Source: Clostridia bacterium | GTDB taxonomy: Bacteria > Bacillota > Clostridia > Oscillospirales > CAG-272 | Reading direction: 5' to 3' | Assembly (NCBI GenBank): GCA_017410065.1 | Contig: JAFQRL010000011.1 | Location: forward strand, 62,001 to 126,000 | Length of the DNA: 64,000 nucleotides | Shown here: positions 8,680 through 17,081 of the stretch, in pieces | Position numbering within the stretch: position 1 is the first letter of the stretch | Layout of the letters: each line of letters starts with the position of its first letter | Made by a program: the position numbers and the translations under genes | Notes under the pieces: model-generated | Databases searched by the model: none | Seen by the model: the letters and a program-made list of their open reading frames with translations, nothing else | What the model was told of the DNA's origin: nothing

Positions 8680-10281
8680 TTATTGGATTCCCTTTTCTCT
8701 CTTATGGTCAAGATATTCCTCGTAGGTTCCTTTATAGTCAACAAAGGAGCCGTCGGGGAGGATCTCGATAATTCGATTTGCAACGGTGTTGAGTATTTCG
8801 TAGTCATGTGATGAGAAAAGAATATTTCCCTTGAAGGACTGCATTCCGTTGTTTACCGCGGTGATCGATTCAAGGTCGAGATGGTCGGTTGGCTGATCTA
8901 TTATAAGCATATTGGAACCGAACATCATCATTCTTGAAAGCATACATCTAACCTTTTCTCCGCCCGAAAGAACGTTTACAGGCTTAAAAACTGACTCGTT
9001 GGAAAACAGCATTTTACCAAGGAAGCCGCGGAGATAGGTCTCTGTCTGATCCTTTGAATACTGGCGCATCCAGTCAAGGATCGACTCATTATGACCGTCA
9101 AAGTATGCGGAGTTATCGTGGGGAAAATAGGACGTGGTGATCGACACGCCGATCTTGAAGTCGCCGCTATCCTGCGTGTCCTCCCCGTTGAGTATCTTGA
9201 ATAAGGCGGTGATAGCAAGCTCGTTACCAACAAATGCGATCTTATCCTCTTTGAAAACGTGGAATGAAAGGTCCTTGAATAAAAGGTTACCGTCAAGCGA
9301 TTTTGTCAGTCCCTCAACGTGGAGAATTTCCTTTCCGGGCTCTCTATCCATATCAAACCCAACGAAGGGATATCTTCTTGATGATGCAGGAAGCTCCTCA
9401 ACGGTAAGCTTATCAAGAAGCTTGCGCCTTGAGGTTGCCTGTCGGGATTTTGATTTATTTGCAGAGAAACGCGCAATGAAGCTTTGAAGCTCGGCGATCT
9501 TTTCCTCGTTTCTCTTGTTTTGCATTTTTATCATACGCTGAATAAGCTGGCTGGATTCATACCAGAATTCATAGTTACCAACGTACATCTTGATGCCGGA
9601 ATAATCAATATCAACTATATTTGTGCATACGTCGTTAAGGAAATGACGGTCGTGAGAAACGACAAGCACCGTACCGAAATAATCCTGGAGGAAGCTCTCA
9701 AGCCAAAGCACGGCATCGATATCGAGACCGTTCGTGGGCTCGTCAAGTAGGATTATATCGGGATTACCGAAAAGAGCTTGCGCAAGAAGGACCTTTACCT
9801 TTTCGCTTTCCTTAAGGGAGGACATATACATATAAAGGTAATCGTCGGTTAAACCGAGTCCCTGTATAAGCTTGGAAACGTCAGATTCTGCCTCCCAGCC
9901 GTTCAGCTCGGCGAATTCTCCCTCAAGCTCGGATGCTCGAAGTCCATCCTCGTCCGTGAAATCCTCTTTTGCGTAGATCGCGTCCTTTTCCTTCATAATG
10001 TCATAAAGACGCTTGTTGCCCATTATGACTGTATCAAGCACGGTGAATTCTTCATAAGCAAAGTGATCCTGCTTGAGAACTGACATACGCACTGTGTCGG
10101 GAATATAGACCTCTCCGCGAGTGGGCTCAAGCTCTCCGCAGAGAATTCTCAAAAAGGTTGATTTACCCGCGCCGTTTGCTCCGATTATGCCGTAGCAGTT
10201 ACCCGGAGTGAATTTAAGATCAACGTCCTTAAAAAGAAGCTGACCCCCAAATTGAAACGCAACGTTATTAACTGTGATCAT
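8680..10281 (-). CDS. ABC-F family ATPase (YkpA/YbiT-like)
   Basis: A 533-aa soluble protein with two ABC ATPase halves and no membrane segments, the layout of ABC-F translation factors that act at the ribosomal E site. Half one has a good Walker A GANGAGKST (34-42) and LLDEPTNGLD, but its signature is degenerate (SSLKESEKVKV instead of LSGGE). Half two has a good signature LSGGEKVRC but a degenerate P-loop (VGNELAITALF) and IIDQPTDHLD, with Gln where the catalytic Glu normally sits. I recall related degeneracy in the YkpA subgroup, so this may be a subfamily trait rather than decay. It starts 11 bp after a HAD phosphatase gene in the same operon. Confidence 0.87.
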   Translation of the reverse strand: MITVNNVAFQFGGQLLFKDVDLKFTPGNCYGIIGANGAGKSTFLRILCGELEPTRGEVYIPDTVRMSVLKQDHFAYEEFTVLDTVIMGNKRLYDIMKEKDAIYAKEDFTDEDGLRASELEGEFAELNGWEAESDVSKLIQGLGLTDDYLYMYMSSLKESEKVKVLLAQALFGNPDIILLDEPTNGLDIDAVLWLESFLQDYFGTVLVVSHDRHFLNDVCTNIVDIDYSGIKMYVGNYEFWYESSQLIQRMIKMQNKRNEEKIAELQSFIARFSANKSKSRQATSRRKLLDKLTVEELPASSRRYPFVGFDMDREPGKEILHVEGLTKSLDGNLLFKDLSFHVFKEDKIAFVGNELAITALFKILNGEDTQDSGDFKIGVSITTSYFPHDNSAYFDGHNESILDWMRQYSKDQTETYLRGFLGKMLFSNESVFKPVNVLSGGEKVRCMLSRMMMFGSNMLIIDQPTDHLDLESITAVNNGMQSFKGNILFSSHDYEILNTVANRIIEILPDGSFVDYKGTYEEYLDHKREKGIQ

Positions 10282-10292
10282 TTATCCGTTCC

Positions 10293-11084
10293 TTATTTTA
10301 TATTATCGTATACTTCTCTTATATTCTTCATTATATAGGTTGGCGGTGTGTCGGAGCTTTTTGCATCGGCAAGCGTTCCTTCGCCGGATAGAACGAAGAC
10401 GGTATCAACGCTTGCATTATAGCCCGATGCAATATCGGTGTAGACTCTATCTCCGATCATAACGGTCTCCTCTTTCGTGCAACCGAATCTTTCCATAGAA
10501 AGCAGAAGCATATCGGGACGCGGTTTTCCGATGAAGTGCGGTCTTCTGCCGGTAGCTCTCCAAAGCATCTCGGCGAAGGATCCGCAGTCGGGCACGTAGC
10601 CAAATGCGGTGGGGCAGACCCAGTCCGGATTTGTTGCAATATACTCAATGCTCTCATCCTTTAAAAGAATACAAGCATCCTCCAGCTTCTTGAAAGTGAG
10701 CTCGTTATCGTTACCCATAATAATGCCGCCGATACCGTCGCAAAGCTCTGTGCAAACGTCTATATCGCTTCGACGCAGTTGATCTACAAATGATTTTGTT
10801 CCAATACAATAGAACTTTCTGCCCCGAAATTTGTTCTTAATATAAAGAATTGTTGCATCTGTTGAGGTATAGAAATCTTCCTCCTTCGCAGGTATACCAA
10901 GGCGGTTAAGCTTCTTCACATAGGCATCGGCGCCCTTCGAGGAATTGTTTGTTACGAATATATATCTTGCTCCCATTTCCTTGACTCTGTTAAGAAAATC
11001 GATCGTGCCGTCGAAGAGATCGTCATCAAGGTAGAGCGTTCCATCCATATCAAGTAAAAACAGCTTTTTTTCAGATAGCTTCAT
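10293..11084 (-). CDS. HAD-IIA (NagD-like) phosphatase
   Basis: A 263-aa HAD hydrolase of subclass IIA. Motif I is DMDGTLY (nucleophile D12, general acid D14), motif II is VTNNSS, and the C-terminal block has IGKPRPDML and GDRVYTDIASG (motifs III and IV). NagD-family enzymes dephosphorylate UMP, GMP, glycolate phosphate or p-nitrophenyl phosphate; the substrate here is not clear. ATG 11084 is chosen because GGAG lies 6 bp ahead of it; an in-frame ATG at 11096 would overlap that Shine-Dalgarno. It is followed 11 bp later by the ABC-F gene. Confidence 0.87.
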   Translation of the reverse strand: MKLSEKKLFLLDMDGTLYLDDDLFDGTIDFLNRVKEMGARYIFVTNNSSKGADAYVKKLNRLGIPAKEEDFYTSTDATILYIKNKFRGRKFYCIGTKSFVDQLRRSDIDVCTELCDGIGGIIMGNDNELTFKKLEDACILLKDESIEYIATNPDWVCPTAFGYVPDCGSFAEMLWRATGRRPHFIGKPRPDMLLLSMERFGCTKEETVMIGDRVYTDIASGYNASVDTVFVLSGEGTLADAKSSDTPPTYIMKNIREVYDNIK

Positions 11085-11099
11085 TTTTATCTCCATAGA

Positions 11100-11128
11100 A
11101 AAGAGGCAGGAGATGCTCTTGCCTCTTT
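11100..11128 (-). terminator. Hairpin between galE and HAD gene
   Basis: Nine-bp stem AAAGAGGCA/TGCCTCTTT (11100-11108, 11120-11128). On the minus strand it lies upstream of the HAD Shine-Dalgarno, downstream of galE. The T tract is short, so it may attenuate rather than fully stop transcription. Confidence 0.5.
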
Positions 11129-11160
11129 AATAGATTTATCTTAAATCATTTAGCAGACTG

Positions 11161-12177
11161 TTAGTCGGGATATCCGTCGGGATTCATCTTCTGCCAACGA
11201 GCAGCATCCTCGCACATTTTAACGAGATCGCGCTCTGCCTTCCAGCCGAGTTCTTCGAATGCCTTGGCAGGATCGGCATAGCATTCTGCTATATCGCCGG
11301 GGCGGCGTGGAGCGATCTTATATTTCACGGGAGAACCCCAAACGTCACCAAATGCTTTGACCATCTCAAGAACAGAGTAGCCGTTTCCTGTTCCAACGTT
11401 GAAATACTCAATTCCCTGCTTGCCGCTCGTGAAATCGAGTGCCTTAAGGTGAGCAAGAGAGAGATCGACAACGTGGATATAATCTCTAACACCTGTTCCG
11501 TCCTTGGTGGGGTAATCGTCGCCAAATACGCTGAGCTCGGCAAGCCTGCCTGCCGCAACCTTAGAAATATAAGGAAGCAGATTGTTGGGTATACCGCGAG
11601 GATCCTCGCCGATAAGACCCGATTCGTGGGCGCCAATGGGGTTGAAGTAGCGAAGCACGCATACGGAAAAATCGGGATTAGCAGTGCACACATCCTTGAG
11701 GATACGCTCTATCATCAGCTTTGTTTCTCCGTACGGATTGGTGGTTGATAGAGGAAAATCTTCTCTTATCGGAACGGTCTTAGGAGTGCCGTATACGGTT
11801 GCGGATGAGCTGAAAACTATTCTCTTCACACCGTGCTTAAGCATACAGTCAAGAAGATTAAAGGTGCCTGTCAGGTTATTATGATAATAACGGAGAGGAA
11901 GCGAGCAGGATTCGCCAACAGCCTTAAGTCCTGCAAAATGAATAACCGAATCGATCTCGGGATGATCGCAGAACACCTTATCAAGAAGCTCCTTATCTAA
12001 AAGATCGCACTTGATGAATTCGGGGCGTTTTCCCGTGATCTTCTCTATTCTATCCAGAACGCAGAGCTTGCTGTTTGAAAGATTATCGACGATAACCACG
12101 TCTCTGCCCTCTTTGAGCAGCTCAACTACTGTATGTGAACCGATATAGCCTGTTCCGCCTGTTACTAAAATAGACAT
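11161..12177 (-). CDS. galE: UDP-glucose 4-epimerase
   Basis: A 339-aa extended short-chain dehydrogenase that interconverts UDP-glucose and UDP-galactose. It has the NAD-binding [11 protein letters not shown] (residues 5-15), the FSSSATVYG serine block, the catalytic Y149xxxK153 pair in NPYGETK, and [12 protein letters not shown] plus [11 protein letters not shown] near the C-terminus. ATG 12177 is chosen over an upstream in-frame codon because AGAGGA lies 6 bp ahead and the protein then begins directly at the Rossmann strand. It supplies UDP-galactose for surface polysaccharides or allows galactose use. It stands about 40 bp downstream of the rpmA terminator. Confidence 0.95.
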   Translation of the reverse strand: MSILVTGGTGYIGSHTVVELLKEGRDVVIVDNLSNSKLCVLDRIEKITGKRPEFIKCDLLDKELLDKVFCDHPEIDSVIHFAGLKAVGESCSLPLRYYHNNLTGTFNLLDCMLKHGVKRIVFSSSATVYGTPKTVPIREDFPLSTTNPYGETKLMIERILKDVCTANPDFSVCVLRYFNPIGAHESGLIGEDPRGIPNNLLPYISKVAAGRLAELSVFGDDYPTKDGTGVRDYIHVVDLSLAHLKALDFTSGKQGIEYFNVGTGNGYSVLEMVKAFGDVWGSPVKYKIAPRRPGDIAECYADPAKAFEELGWKAERDLVKMCEDAARWQKMNPDGYPD

Positions 12178-12215
12178 AACAAATCCTCTTTCTGATAAAC
12201 AATTATCTCTAATTA

Positions 12216-12248
12216 AAACAAAAAAGAGCAGACGAGCCACTCTTTTTT
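12216..12248 (-). terminator. Terminator of the rplU-prp-rpmA operon
   Basis: Nine-bp stem AAAAAAGAG/CTCTTTTTT with an 11-nt loop (12229-12239), giving a U-run on the minus-strand transcript just after rpmA. Confidence 0.65.
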
Positions 12249-12255
12249 GAACATA

Positions 12256-12537
12256 TTAGTCAGCAGTGTAAACGCTAACCTTTTTCTTGCCACCGGTAAC
12301 GTGCTCGAACTTAACGGTACCGTCAACAAGAGCGAAAAGAGTATCGTCAGAGCCGATACCAACGTTAGTGCCGGGATGAATCTTAGTGCCGCGCTGTCTA
12401 ACAAGGATGTTGCCTGCAATAACTGCCTGGCCATCAGCCTTCTTAACGCCAAGACGCTTGGATTCGGAATCACGACCGTTTTTAGTAGAACCTACGCCCT
12501 TTTTGTGAGCGAAGAATTGTAAGCTGATCTTTAACAT
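12256..12537 (-). CDS. rpmA: Ribosomal protein L27 with cleavable N-terminus
   Basis: A 93-aa L27 of the 50S subunit, next to the peptidyl transferase centre. The N-terminus [14 protein letters not shown] carries the Firmicutes extension that protease Prp removes between F9 and A10; mature L27 then begins AHKKG. The body has the standard [15 protein letters not shown] and [15 protein letters not shown] blocks. It is the third gene of rplU-prp-rpmA, the normal Firmicutes order, with the protease gene just upstream. Confidence 0.97.
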   Translation of the reverse strand: MLKISLQFFAHKKGVGSTKNGRDSESKRLGVKKADGQAVIAGNILVRQRGTKIHPGTNVGIGSDDTLFALVDGTVKFEHVTGGKKKVSVYTAD

Positions 12538-12579
12538 TTTCGTGTACCTCCATTTTATTTCGTGGCTTTCGCCGATAGG

Positions 12580-12936
12580 CTATATTTCTTTTTCAATTTC
12601 TCTGACGTCAAGGTAATCGTAATACTCCTCGAGCAGATCCATAAGTTGAAGGAAATATGCCTGTATAAGTCCTGAAATGGCGAATTGCTTTTTTTCATCC
12701 TTCTCATATTTAGGAAGGGCAGACTTAGCAATAAGCTTTATGTCCGAGGTCTTCTCATCGATCGTATAATCAACGCTTGCGGCGTAGGATACCTCGATGG
12801 AATTAATGATAAGCATTGTCATTGCGGAGAGTGCCGAGCAAAGAATGTCATCCCCTGCATCTGCAAAACCTGTGTGACCCTGCTCCTCAAAGCCGTAATA
12901 AAAGCCGCCTGACTTATAAAAAGTAACTGTTGTCAT
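12580..12936 (-). CDS. prp: Ribosomal-processing cysteine protease Prp
   Basis: A 118-aa cysteine protease of the YsxB/Prp family, which trims the N-terminal extension of L27. The catalytic His is H21 in GHTGFADAGDD and the catalytic Cys is C33 in DDILCSALSAM, matching the family pattern GHAxxxxxGxDxxCAAxS. The C-terminal tail is long and acidic (LLEEYYDYLDVREIEKEI). Its place between rplU and rpmA, together with the intact LQFF-A site in L27, confirms the assignment. Confidence 0.95.
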   Translation of the reverse strand: MTTVTFYKSGGFYYGFEEQGHTGFADAGDDILCSALSAMTMLIINSIEVSYAASVDYTIDEKTSDIKLIAKSALPKYEKDEKKQFAISGLIQAYFLQLMDLLEEYYDYLDVREIEKEI

Positions 12937-12944
12937 TTCTGAAA

Positions 12945-13253
12945 TTAACCCTCGATCTTTTCGATCTGGATCTTGGTATAATCCTGGCGATGACCGATCT
13001 TCTTCTTTTCGTTCTTCTTAGCCTTATACCTGATTACGTCGATCTTCTTGGACTTGCCGTTCTTAAGAACACTTGCAACAACAGAAGCACCGTCAACGTA
13101 AGGAGCGCCAACAGAGAGAGACTCGCCGTTAACACAAAGAACCTTGTCGAACGTAACCTTTTCGCCTTCAGCAACGCCAAGCTTCTCTACGAAGATAACG
13201 TCACCCTCGGAAACCTTGTACTGCTTTCCACCTGTTACGAAAATTGCGAACAT
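12945..13253 (-). CDS. rplU: Ribosomal protein L21
   Basis: A 102-aa 50S protein that binds 23S rRNA. It has the family opening [18 protein letters not shown] and a basic C-terminus [25 protein letters not shown] 13253 is supported by a purine-rich GTGAGG site about 8 bp upstream; an upstream in-frame codon at 13268 would lie in that region. First gene of rplU-prp-rpmA. Confidence 0.97.
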   Translation of the reverse strand: MFAIFVTGGKQYKVSEGDVIFVEKLGVAEGEKVTFDKVLCVNGESLSVGAPYVDGASVVASVLKNGKSKKIDVIRYKAKKNEKKKIGHRQDYTKIQIEKIEG

Positions 13254-13333
13254 TAAAAAGCACCTCACTTTCGTGTAAAATCGCTATTATAGGCGGCGGA
13301 TAAACCACTCTTTGGGAGCCCATCAATATGCGT
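13254..13333 (-). ncRNA. Probable L21 leader (rplU 5' UTR)
   Basis: About 80 nt between the predicted transcription start and rplU. It holds a GUGG-UUUAU-CCGC hairpin and a CCUAUAAUAGC stretch followed by UUUUAC. From memory these resemble the Firmicutes L21 leader family, an autoregulatory element, but I have not scored it against a covariance model. Confidence 0.55.
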
Positions 13334-13339
13334 CATACT

Positions 13340-13368
13340 ATTATAACACCGAAATTGTTAAAAGTCAA
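13340..13368 (-). promoter_or_regulatory. Sigma-A promoter of rplU operon
   Basis: Reading the minus strand: TTGACT (13368-13363), 17-bp spacer, TATAAT (13345-13340). Near-consensus, as expected for a ribosomal operon. Confidence 0.85.
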
Positions 13369-13415
13369 TACCTTTATGGCAAAAAAATGAAGTTTTTTGA
13401 GAATTTTTCTCCTAT

Positions 13416-14990
13416 TTAAATTAAATAGGATAGATACGCATAGACCAAATGTCTCTCCGCATTGTCAAGCTGCTCTGTTTCGCCGAGTGCTTCCCTGAGG
13501 GCGGCTCTGCCTATGCTATCTAGAAACGGGCTTGAGCTATCGTCGAGGCAAATTACATCTTTAAAATAATCAAATATATTTATACTGTCAGAGCCTAAAA
13601 GTAGGGTGGATGCAGCTTGTAGGAATTTTTTATCAAGACTTCCCTCTTCATTCCATAGCTTCTCGGAAAACAGCGCTATCGCAACAGGAACGGAATGCTT
13701 AAAATGCGAGTGAACGTCCCAAGCGCAAACGTCACCGCCTATAATTTTTCCTTCTGTGTTTTGATCACTTGCGGGAATTCTCCTGAAATTCCAATCGCAA
13801 AGTCTATCATAATTGACGTAAAGATCAATATACGTATCAGGATAGCTTGCGTTTATAACGTTGAAGCCCTCATCCAGAAACCTTTGCATCGAGCAACCGA
13901 TATGAGGTCCGCGCGTGGGCGCGGCAACTCTCCAGAATTCGATCAGTATATCTCTCGGCAGATCAGGAGATTTGGATATGTCTATCCAATCGTTCCAGAT
14001 TATAAGCTTCTTTCCGATGGAACTGATTATTTCATATGCTTTTTTCAGAAAATGATAGAACAGATCGACCTCGCTTACATATCCACACCTTTCCATTAAA
14101 GCCCTACATCTTTTGCATTTAAGCCAATCGGCAACAGGGTGCGGCAACCTTTTTTCGTCCGTCATAGAAATCTCATCTGTCCCGAGATGAAAATACTTAC
14201 TTTTAAAAAGTCTTGAAACAGACTTTATCAGTCGTAAAAGGAATGAATATGTGTCGTCTGAGCCGACACACATAGTCCACCCCTGCGTTTGCTCCGAGCC
14301 GTAGAGCTCGCAGGCGATCTCATTGTGAGAGGAAGTAAAAACGTTCGAATGCCCCGGGACGTCTATCTCGGGTACAACGTCAACCCCAAGTGCCTCCGCG
14401 TAATCAACGAGCTCTTTGATCTCCATTTCTGCGTACTGTTCGGATGATACACCCTTGAGCTCGGGAAAATCAGAAAGCGCCATGCTAAAGCCAACAGCTT
14501 CGGATAAGTGAAAATGCAAAACGTTCATCTTGCATTTTGCCATTAGCAAAATATGAGCCTTGAGCTCAGCCATAGGAATATACTTTCTTCCGGTATCGTG
14601 CATAAAGGATCTGAACACAGCATCGGGATAATCGTTTACCACACAGCACGGCAAAAGTCTTGATTTTTTGTTTGCACCAATTATCTGACTAAGCGTTGAC
14701 AAAGCGTTTCTTCCGCCAAGAAAATCAGAAAAATAACATCTTATAATATGCGGCTCAACCGTTACGGTATATTCCTCCGCTCTAAAAAGCTTATTGTCCT
14801 CTGCCAGAATAATATCCGCCGACGCAATGTCGTTAATAAACGTTAACTTCACCTTCGAGAGAAGCTCCTTAGCCGCAAATTCAAGTCGAGAAGCACACTT
14901 TCCGTTTGCAAAAACCTTTAAGCTGTCCTTTAACTCAAAGCACCCTACTTCTAATTGATACTTTTTGGGTGTCGGTAATATACCCACCAT
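13416..14990 (-). CDS. Glycoside hydrolase family 20 (beta-N-acetylhexosaminidase)
   Basis: A 524-aa enzyme predicted to release terminal GlcNAc or GalNAc. Residues 1-120 are a GH20b-type N-terminal domain; the TIM barrel follows from about 125 (VFRSFMHDTGRKY, NVLHFHLSEAVGFS, PEIDVPGHSN). The catalytic pair is D272-E273 in HLGTDE, where the usual family motif is HxGGDE. No signal peptide is visible, so it should act inside the cell on imported oligosaccharides. It is the last of three minus-strand genes (EamA permease, GH20-like, GH20) divergent from an AraC regulator. A gap of about 70 bp separates it from the middle gene. Confidence 0.88.
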   Translation of the reverse strand: MVGILPTPKKYQLEVGCFELKDSLKVFANGKCASRLEFAAKELLSKVKLTFINDIASADIILAEDNKLFRAEEYTVTVEPHIIRCYFSDFLGGRNALSTLSQIIGANKKSRLLPCCVVNDYPDAVFRSFMHDTGRKYIPMAELKAHILLMAKCKMNVLHFHLSEAVGFSMALSDFPELKGVSSEQYAEMEIKELVDYAEALGVDVVPEIDVPGHSNVFTSSHNEIACELYGSEQTQGWTMCVGSDDTYSFLLRLIKSVSRLFKSKYFHLGTDEISMTDEKRLPHPVADWLKCKRCRALMERCGYVSEVDLFYHFLKKAYEIISSIGKKLIIWNDWIDISKSPDLPRDILIEFWRVAAPTRGPHIGCSMQRFLDEGFNVINASYPDTYIDLYVNYDRLCDWNFRRIPASDQNTEGKIIGGDVCAWDVHSHFKHSVPVAIALFSEKLWNEEGSLDKKFLQAASTLLLGSDSINIFDYFKDVICLDDSSSPFLDSIGRAALREALGETEQLDNAERHLVYAYLSYLI

Positions 14991-15060
14991 ACGTTAACCT
15001 CTGTCACTATGATTTAATATTGACTTTGAGTGTAAGCTTTGCTATAATAAATATAACAAA

Positions 15061-16077
15061 TCAATCCTCAAATATATATCTTACCATTCTTGCAATTTCT
15101 TCGGTATGCTCCCATTTCCCGCTTTCTCCATAGAGCATATGCCTTGCAAGATCTCCCGAGCCGCACCAGGTTGTGAGAAGAATACCCTCAAGCTGTCCCT
15201 CATCGTGAGCCAACGCGTAATTTATAAAGTTGTCTGTATGCTTTCTTATGCGCCACGGGCTGATAAGCATTTTAAAGCCCTTGCTTTTGTATACTTCAAG
15301 CGAGGGATAATTTGTCTGCTCCTCATAATGCCAGTCGCAGACGAGAATGTCCTTGGGCACAACGTCTATCGCAGGATCTGTACCGTTTGCGCTTGACTCA
15401 TATTCCTGATATCCCGTTTCCTTAGAATTAAGGAATCTATCGCCCCACATAAGCATTTGAGCTCCGCGGCTTGCGAGATGGTCGTGCACTGCCGTAACCC
15501 AATCTCCGAAGAGCTTTGCATTGGAATATTTACGGCACTCGGGGCAAAGTCCTATGTTCAACACCTCATCGCAGCCGATATGCATTCCGTCAGCCTCAAA
15601 AACCTCAAGGAGCTCATCGATCAGATCAAACAAAATGATCTTAACAAGCGGATTTGTGAGGCAAATGCTTCTGGAATAATACGCCCCCGGCTCGTTTGCC
15701 TGCTCATCCAGCTCGGGATATGCCCTCAGGAGTCCGTCTCTGATGTCGGGTATCTTCTCGTGATGACCGTGAAGGATACCGTCTGTGGGAGTATTGGGAA
15801 GGCCTGATTGATGGCCGTGAAGATTCATTTTGGGCAGGAGTCTAATTCCGTTCTTTTTGCAAACGCGAACAAGCTTTTTGATATCCTCGTAGGATAACGG
15901 GTCATATCCCATGCATTCGGGATGACGCTTGAACTGATATCTATATCTTATCTGTAAACAGATAAGGTTGCAACCGTTTGGAGCAAGATACTCGTCGATA
16001 AATTTAACCGTGTTATCAACCTCCTCGCGCAGTGGTGCTGTGAGCACTATACCCTTTGTTTTCCATGGCAATTTCAT
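15061..16077 (-). CDS. GH20-like glycoside hydrolase, catalytic domain only
   Basis: A 338-aa protein that looks like a compact GH20 barrel without the N-terminal GH20b domain. It has KMNLHGHQSG, the catalytic-pair motif HIGCDEV (D170-E171), MLMWGDRF, and WHYEEQTNYPSLEVY with a C-terminal TTWCGSGD block. Start ATG 16077 is preceded by AAGAGGA. No signal peptide. Together with the GH20 downstream it suggests intracellular breakdown of HexNAc-containing glycans. Short GH20 relatives are poorly characterised, and the exact linkage or even the hexosamine is unknown. Confidence 0.75.
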   Translation of the reverse strand: MKLPWKTKGIVLTAPLREEVDNTVKFIDEYLAPNGCNLICLQIRYRYQFKRHPECMGYDPLSYEDIKKLVRVCKKNGIRLLPKMNLHGHQSGLPNTPTDGILHGHHEKIPDIRDGLLRAYPELDEQANEPGAYYSRSICLTNPLVKIILFDLIDELLEVFEADGMHIGCDEVLNIGLCPECRKYSNAKLFGDWVTAVHDHLASRGAQMLMWGDRFLNSKETGYQEYESSANGTDPAIDVVPKDILVCDWHYEEQTNYPSLEVYKSKGFKMLISPWRIRKHTDNFINYALAHDEGQLEGILLTTWCGSGDLARHMLYGESGKWEHTEEIARMVRYIFED

Positions 16078-16100
16078 TTTTTTGTTCCTCTTTTCTGTGT

Positions 16101-16970
16101 TTAGAATAAACCTATCATAAGTATTGCAACGCAACCTATGCCAAAGCCGATAAACTGAAATTTCGATAATTTTTCTTTAAAGATTATAAATCCGCCAAGA
16201 CCTGTTAATATCATTGAACCTATATTATATATTGGAAATTGAACTACGGCGGCAAGTCTGCCCGCTAATATCAAATTAATAATATTCAATGCACCAACTA
16301 TAACGCCGTTGAAAAGAATGAATCTCCATTTTTTTATAACACCTCTTGCGCTCCTTATTCCGCAACGCTCTGTAAATGTGAGCAAAAAGGATAGTAAAGA
16401 AGCAAAGATAAACGCAAGTATTAAAAACGGTATTATTTCATTTTTTGAAGCCGAGGTTTGCTGAGCCTTTTGAATTATTGCGGTAAAGCCTGACCCCACA
16501 GCTGCAAGCAAGGATAAAACCAGCCATAGAATATTTATTTTACCCGAAAGCCGCGGATCAACTATGAAGTATAATGCAACTAACACGAGCATCATTCCTA
16601 AAAGCTGCCACAACGATATGTTCTCGCCAAGTAAAATGTAACCGTATGCAATAGGCAATATCAATCCAAGCGAATATATTAGTATCGTCATTGATGCTGA
16701 ACCGTACTTCATTGCAAAGGATTCGGTCGTTTGAGAAAAGACAACGCACGCGGCGAACGCCAGAGAAAGCAGTGCTGTTTCGGGAGATAGACTGAAATCG
16801 AAGCGGCTTATCAAGGCGTATAAAGCAACGACGGCGGCAGACACGGTGAAAATGAGAGAATTAAGTATATAAACCGAGGATCTGTTCCGTGCTTCGTTTC
16901 CTATGGCTTTTATAAATAGCGATTTAGCAGCGCTTGTCATAGTGGCGGCAGATAAAAGCAAGTATTCCAC
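16101..16970 (-). CDS. EamA/DMT-family transporter
   Basis: A 289-aa membrane protein with about ten transmembrane segments in two EamA repeats, typical of the drug/metabolite transporter superfamily. The start is GTG 16970, set by a perfect GGGAGGTGAG seven bases upstream. It is the first gene of the operon with the two GH20-type enzymes and is divergent from an AraC regulator. Its substrate could be an amino sugar or glycan fragment, inferred only from the neighbours. The nearby ATG is out of frame. Confidence 0.82.
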   Translation of the reverse strand: MEYLLLSAATMTSAAKSLFIKAIGNEARNRSSVYILNSLIFTVSAAVVALYALISRFDFSLSPETALLSLAFAACVVFSQTTESFAMKYGSASMTILIYSLGLILPIAYGYILLGENISLWQLLGMMLVLVALYFIVDPRLSGKINILWLVLSLLAAVGSGFTAIIQKAQQTSASKNEIIPFLILAFIFASLLSFLLTFTERCGIRSARGVIKKWRFILFNGVIVGALNIINLILAGRLAAVVQFPIYNIGSMILTGLGGFIIFKEKLSKFQFIGFGIGCVAILMIGLF

Positions 16971-17019
16971 ATACTCACCTCCCTTTTCCTTATAGCATTA
17001 TTATACTTTATTTGTTTCG

Positions 17020-17052
17020 AAAAAAATATAATTTGTATATCAAAAAATATAA
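17020..17052. promoter_or_regulatory. Direct repeats between divergent araC and EamA/GH20 genes
   Basis: AAAAAATATAA occurs at 17021-17031 and again at 17042-17052. The repeat period is 21 bp (two helical turns), the spacing AraC-type dimers often use. On the minus strand a TATAAT lies just beyond it towards the EamA gene but lacks a good -35, as expected for an activator-dependent promoter. Confidence 0.45.
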
Positions 17053-17081
17053 CAAATCTACATAAAACAAAAGAGGACTTT

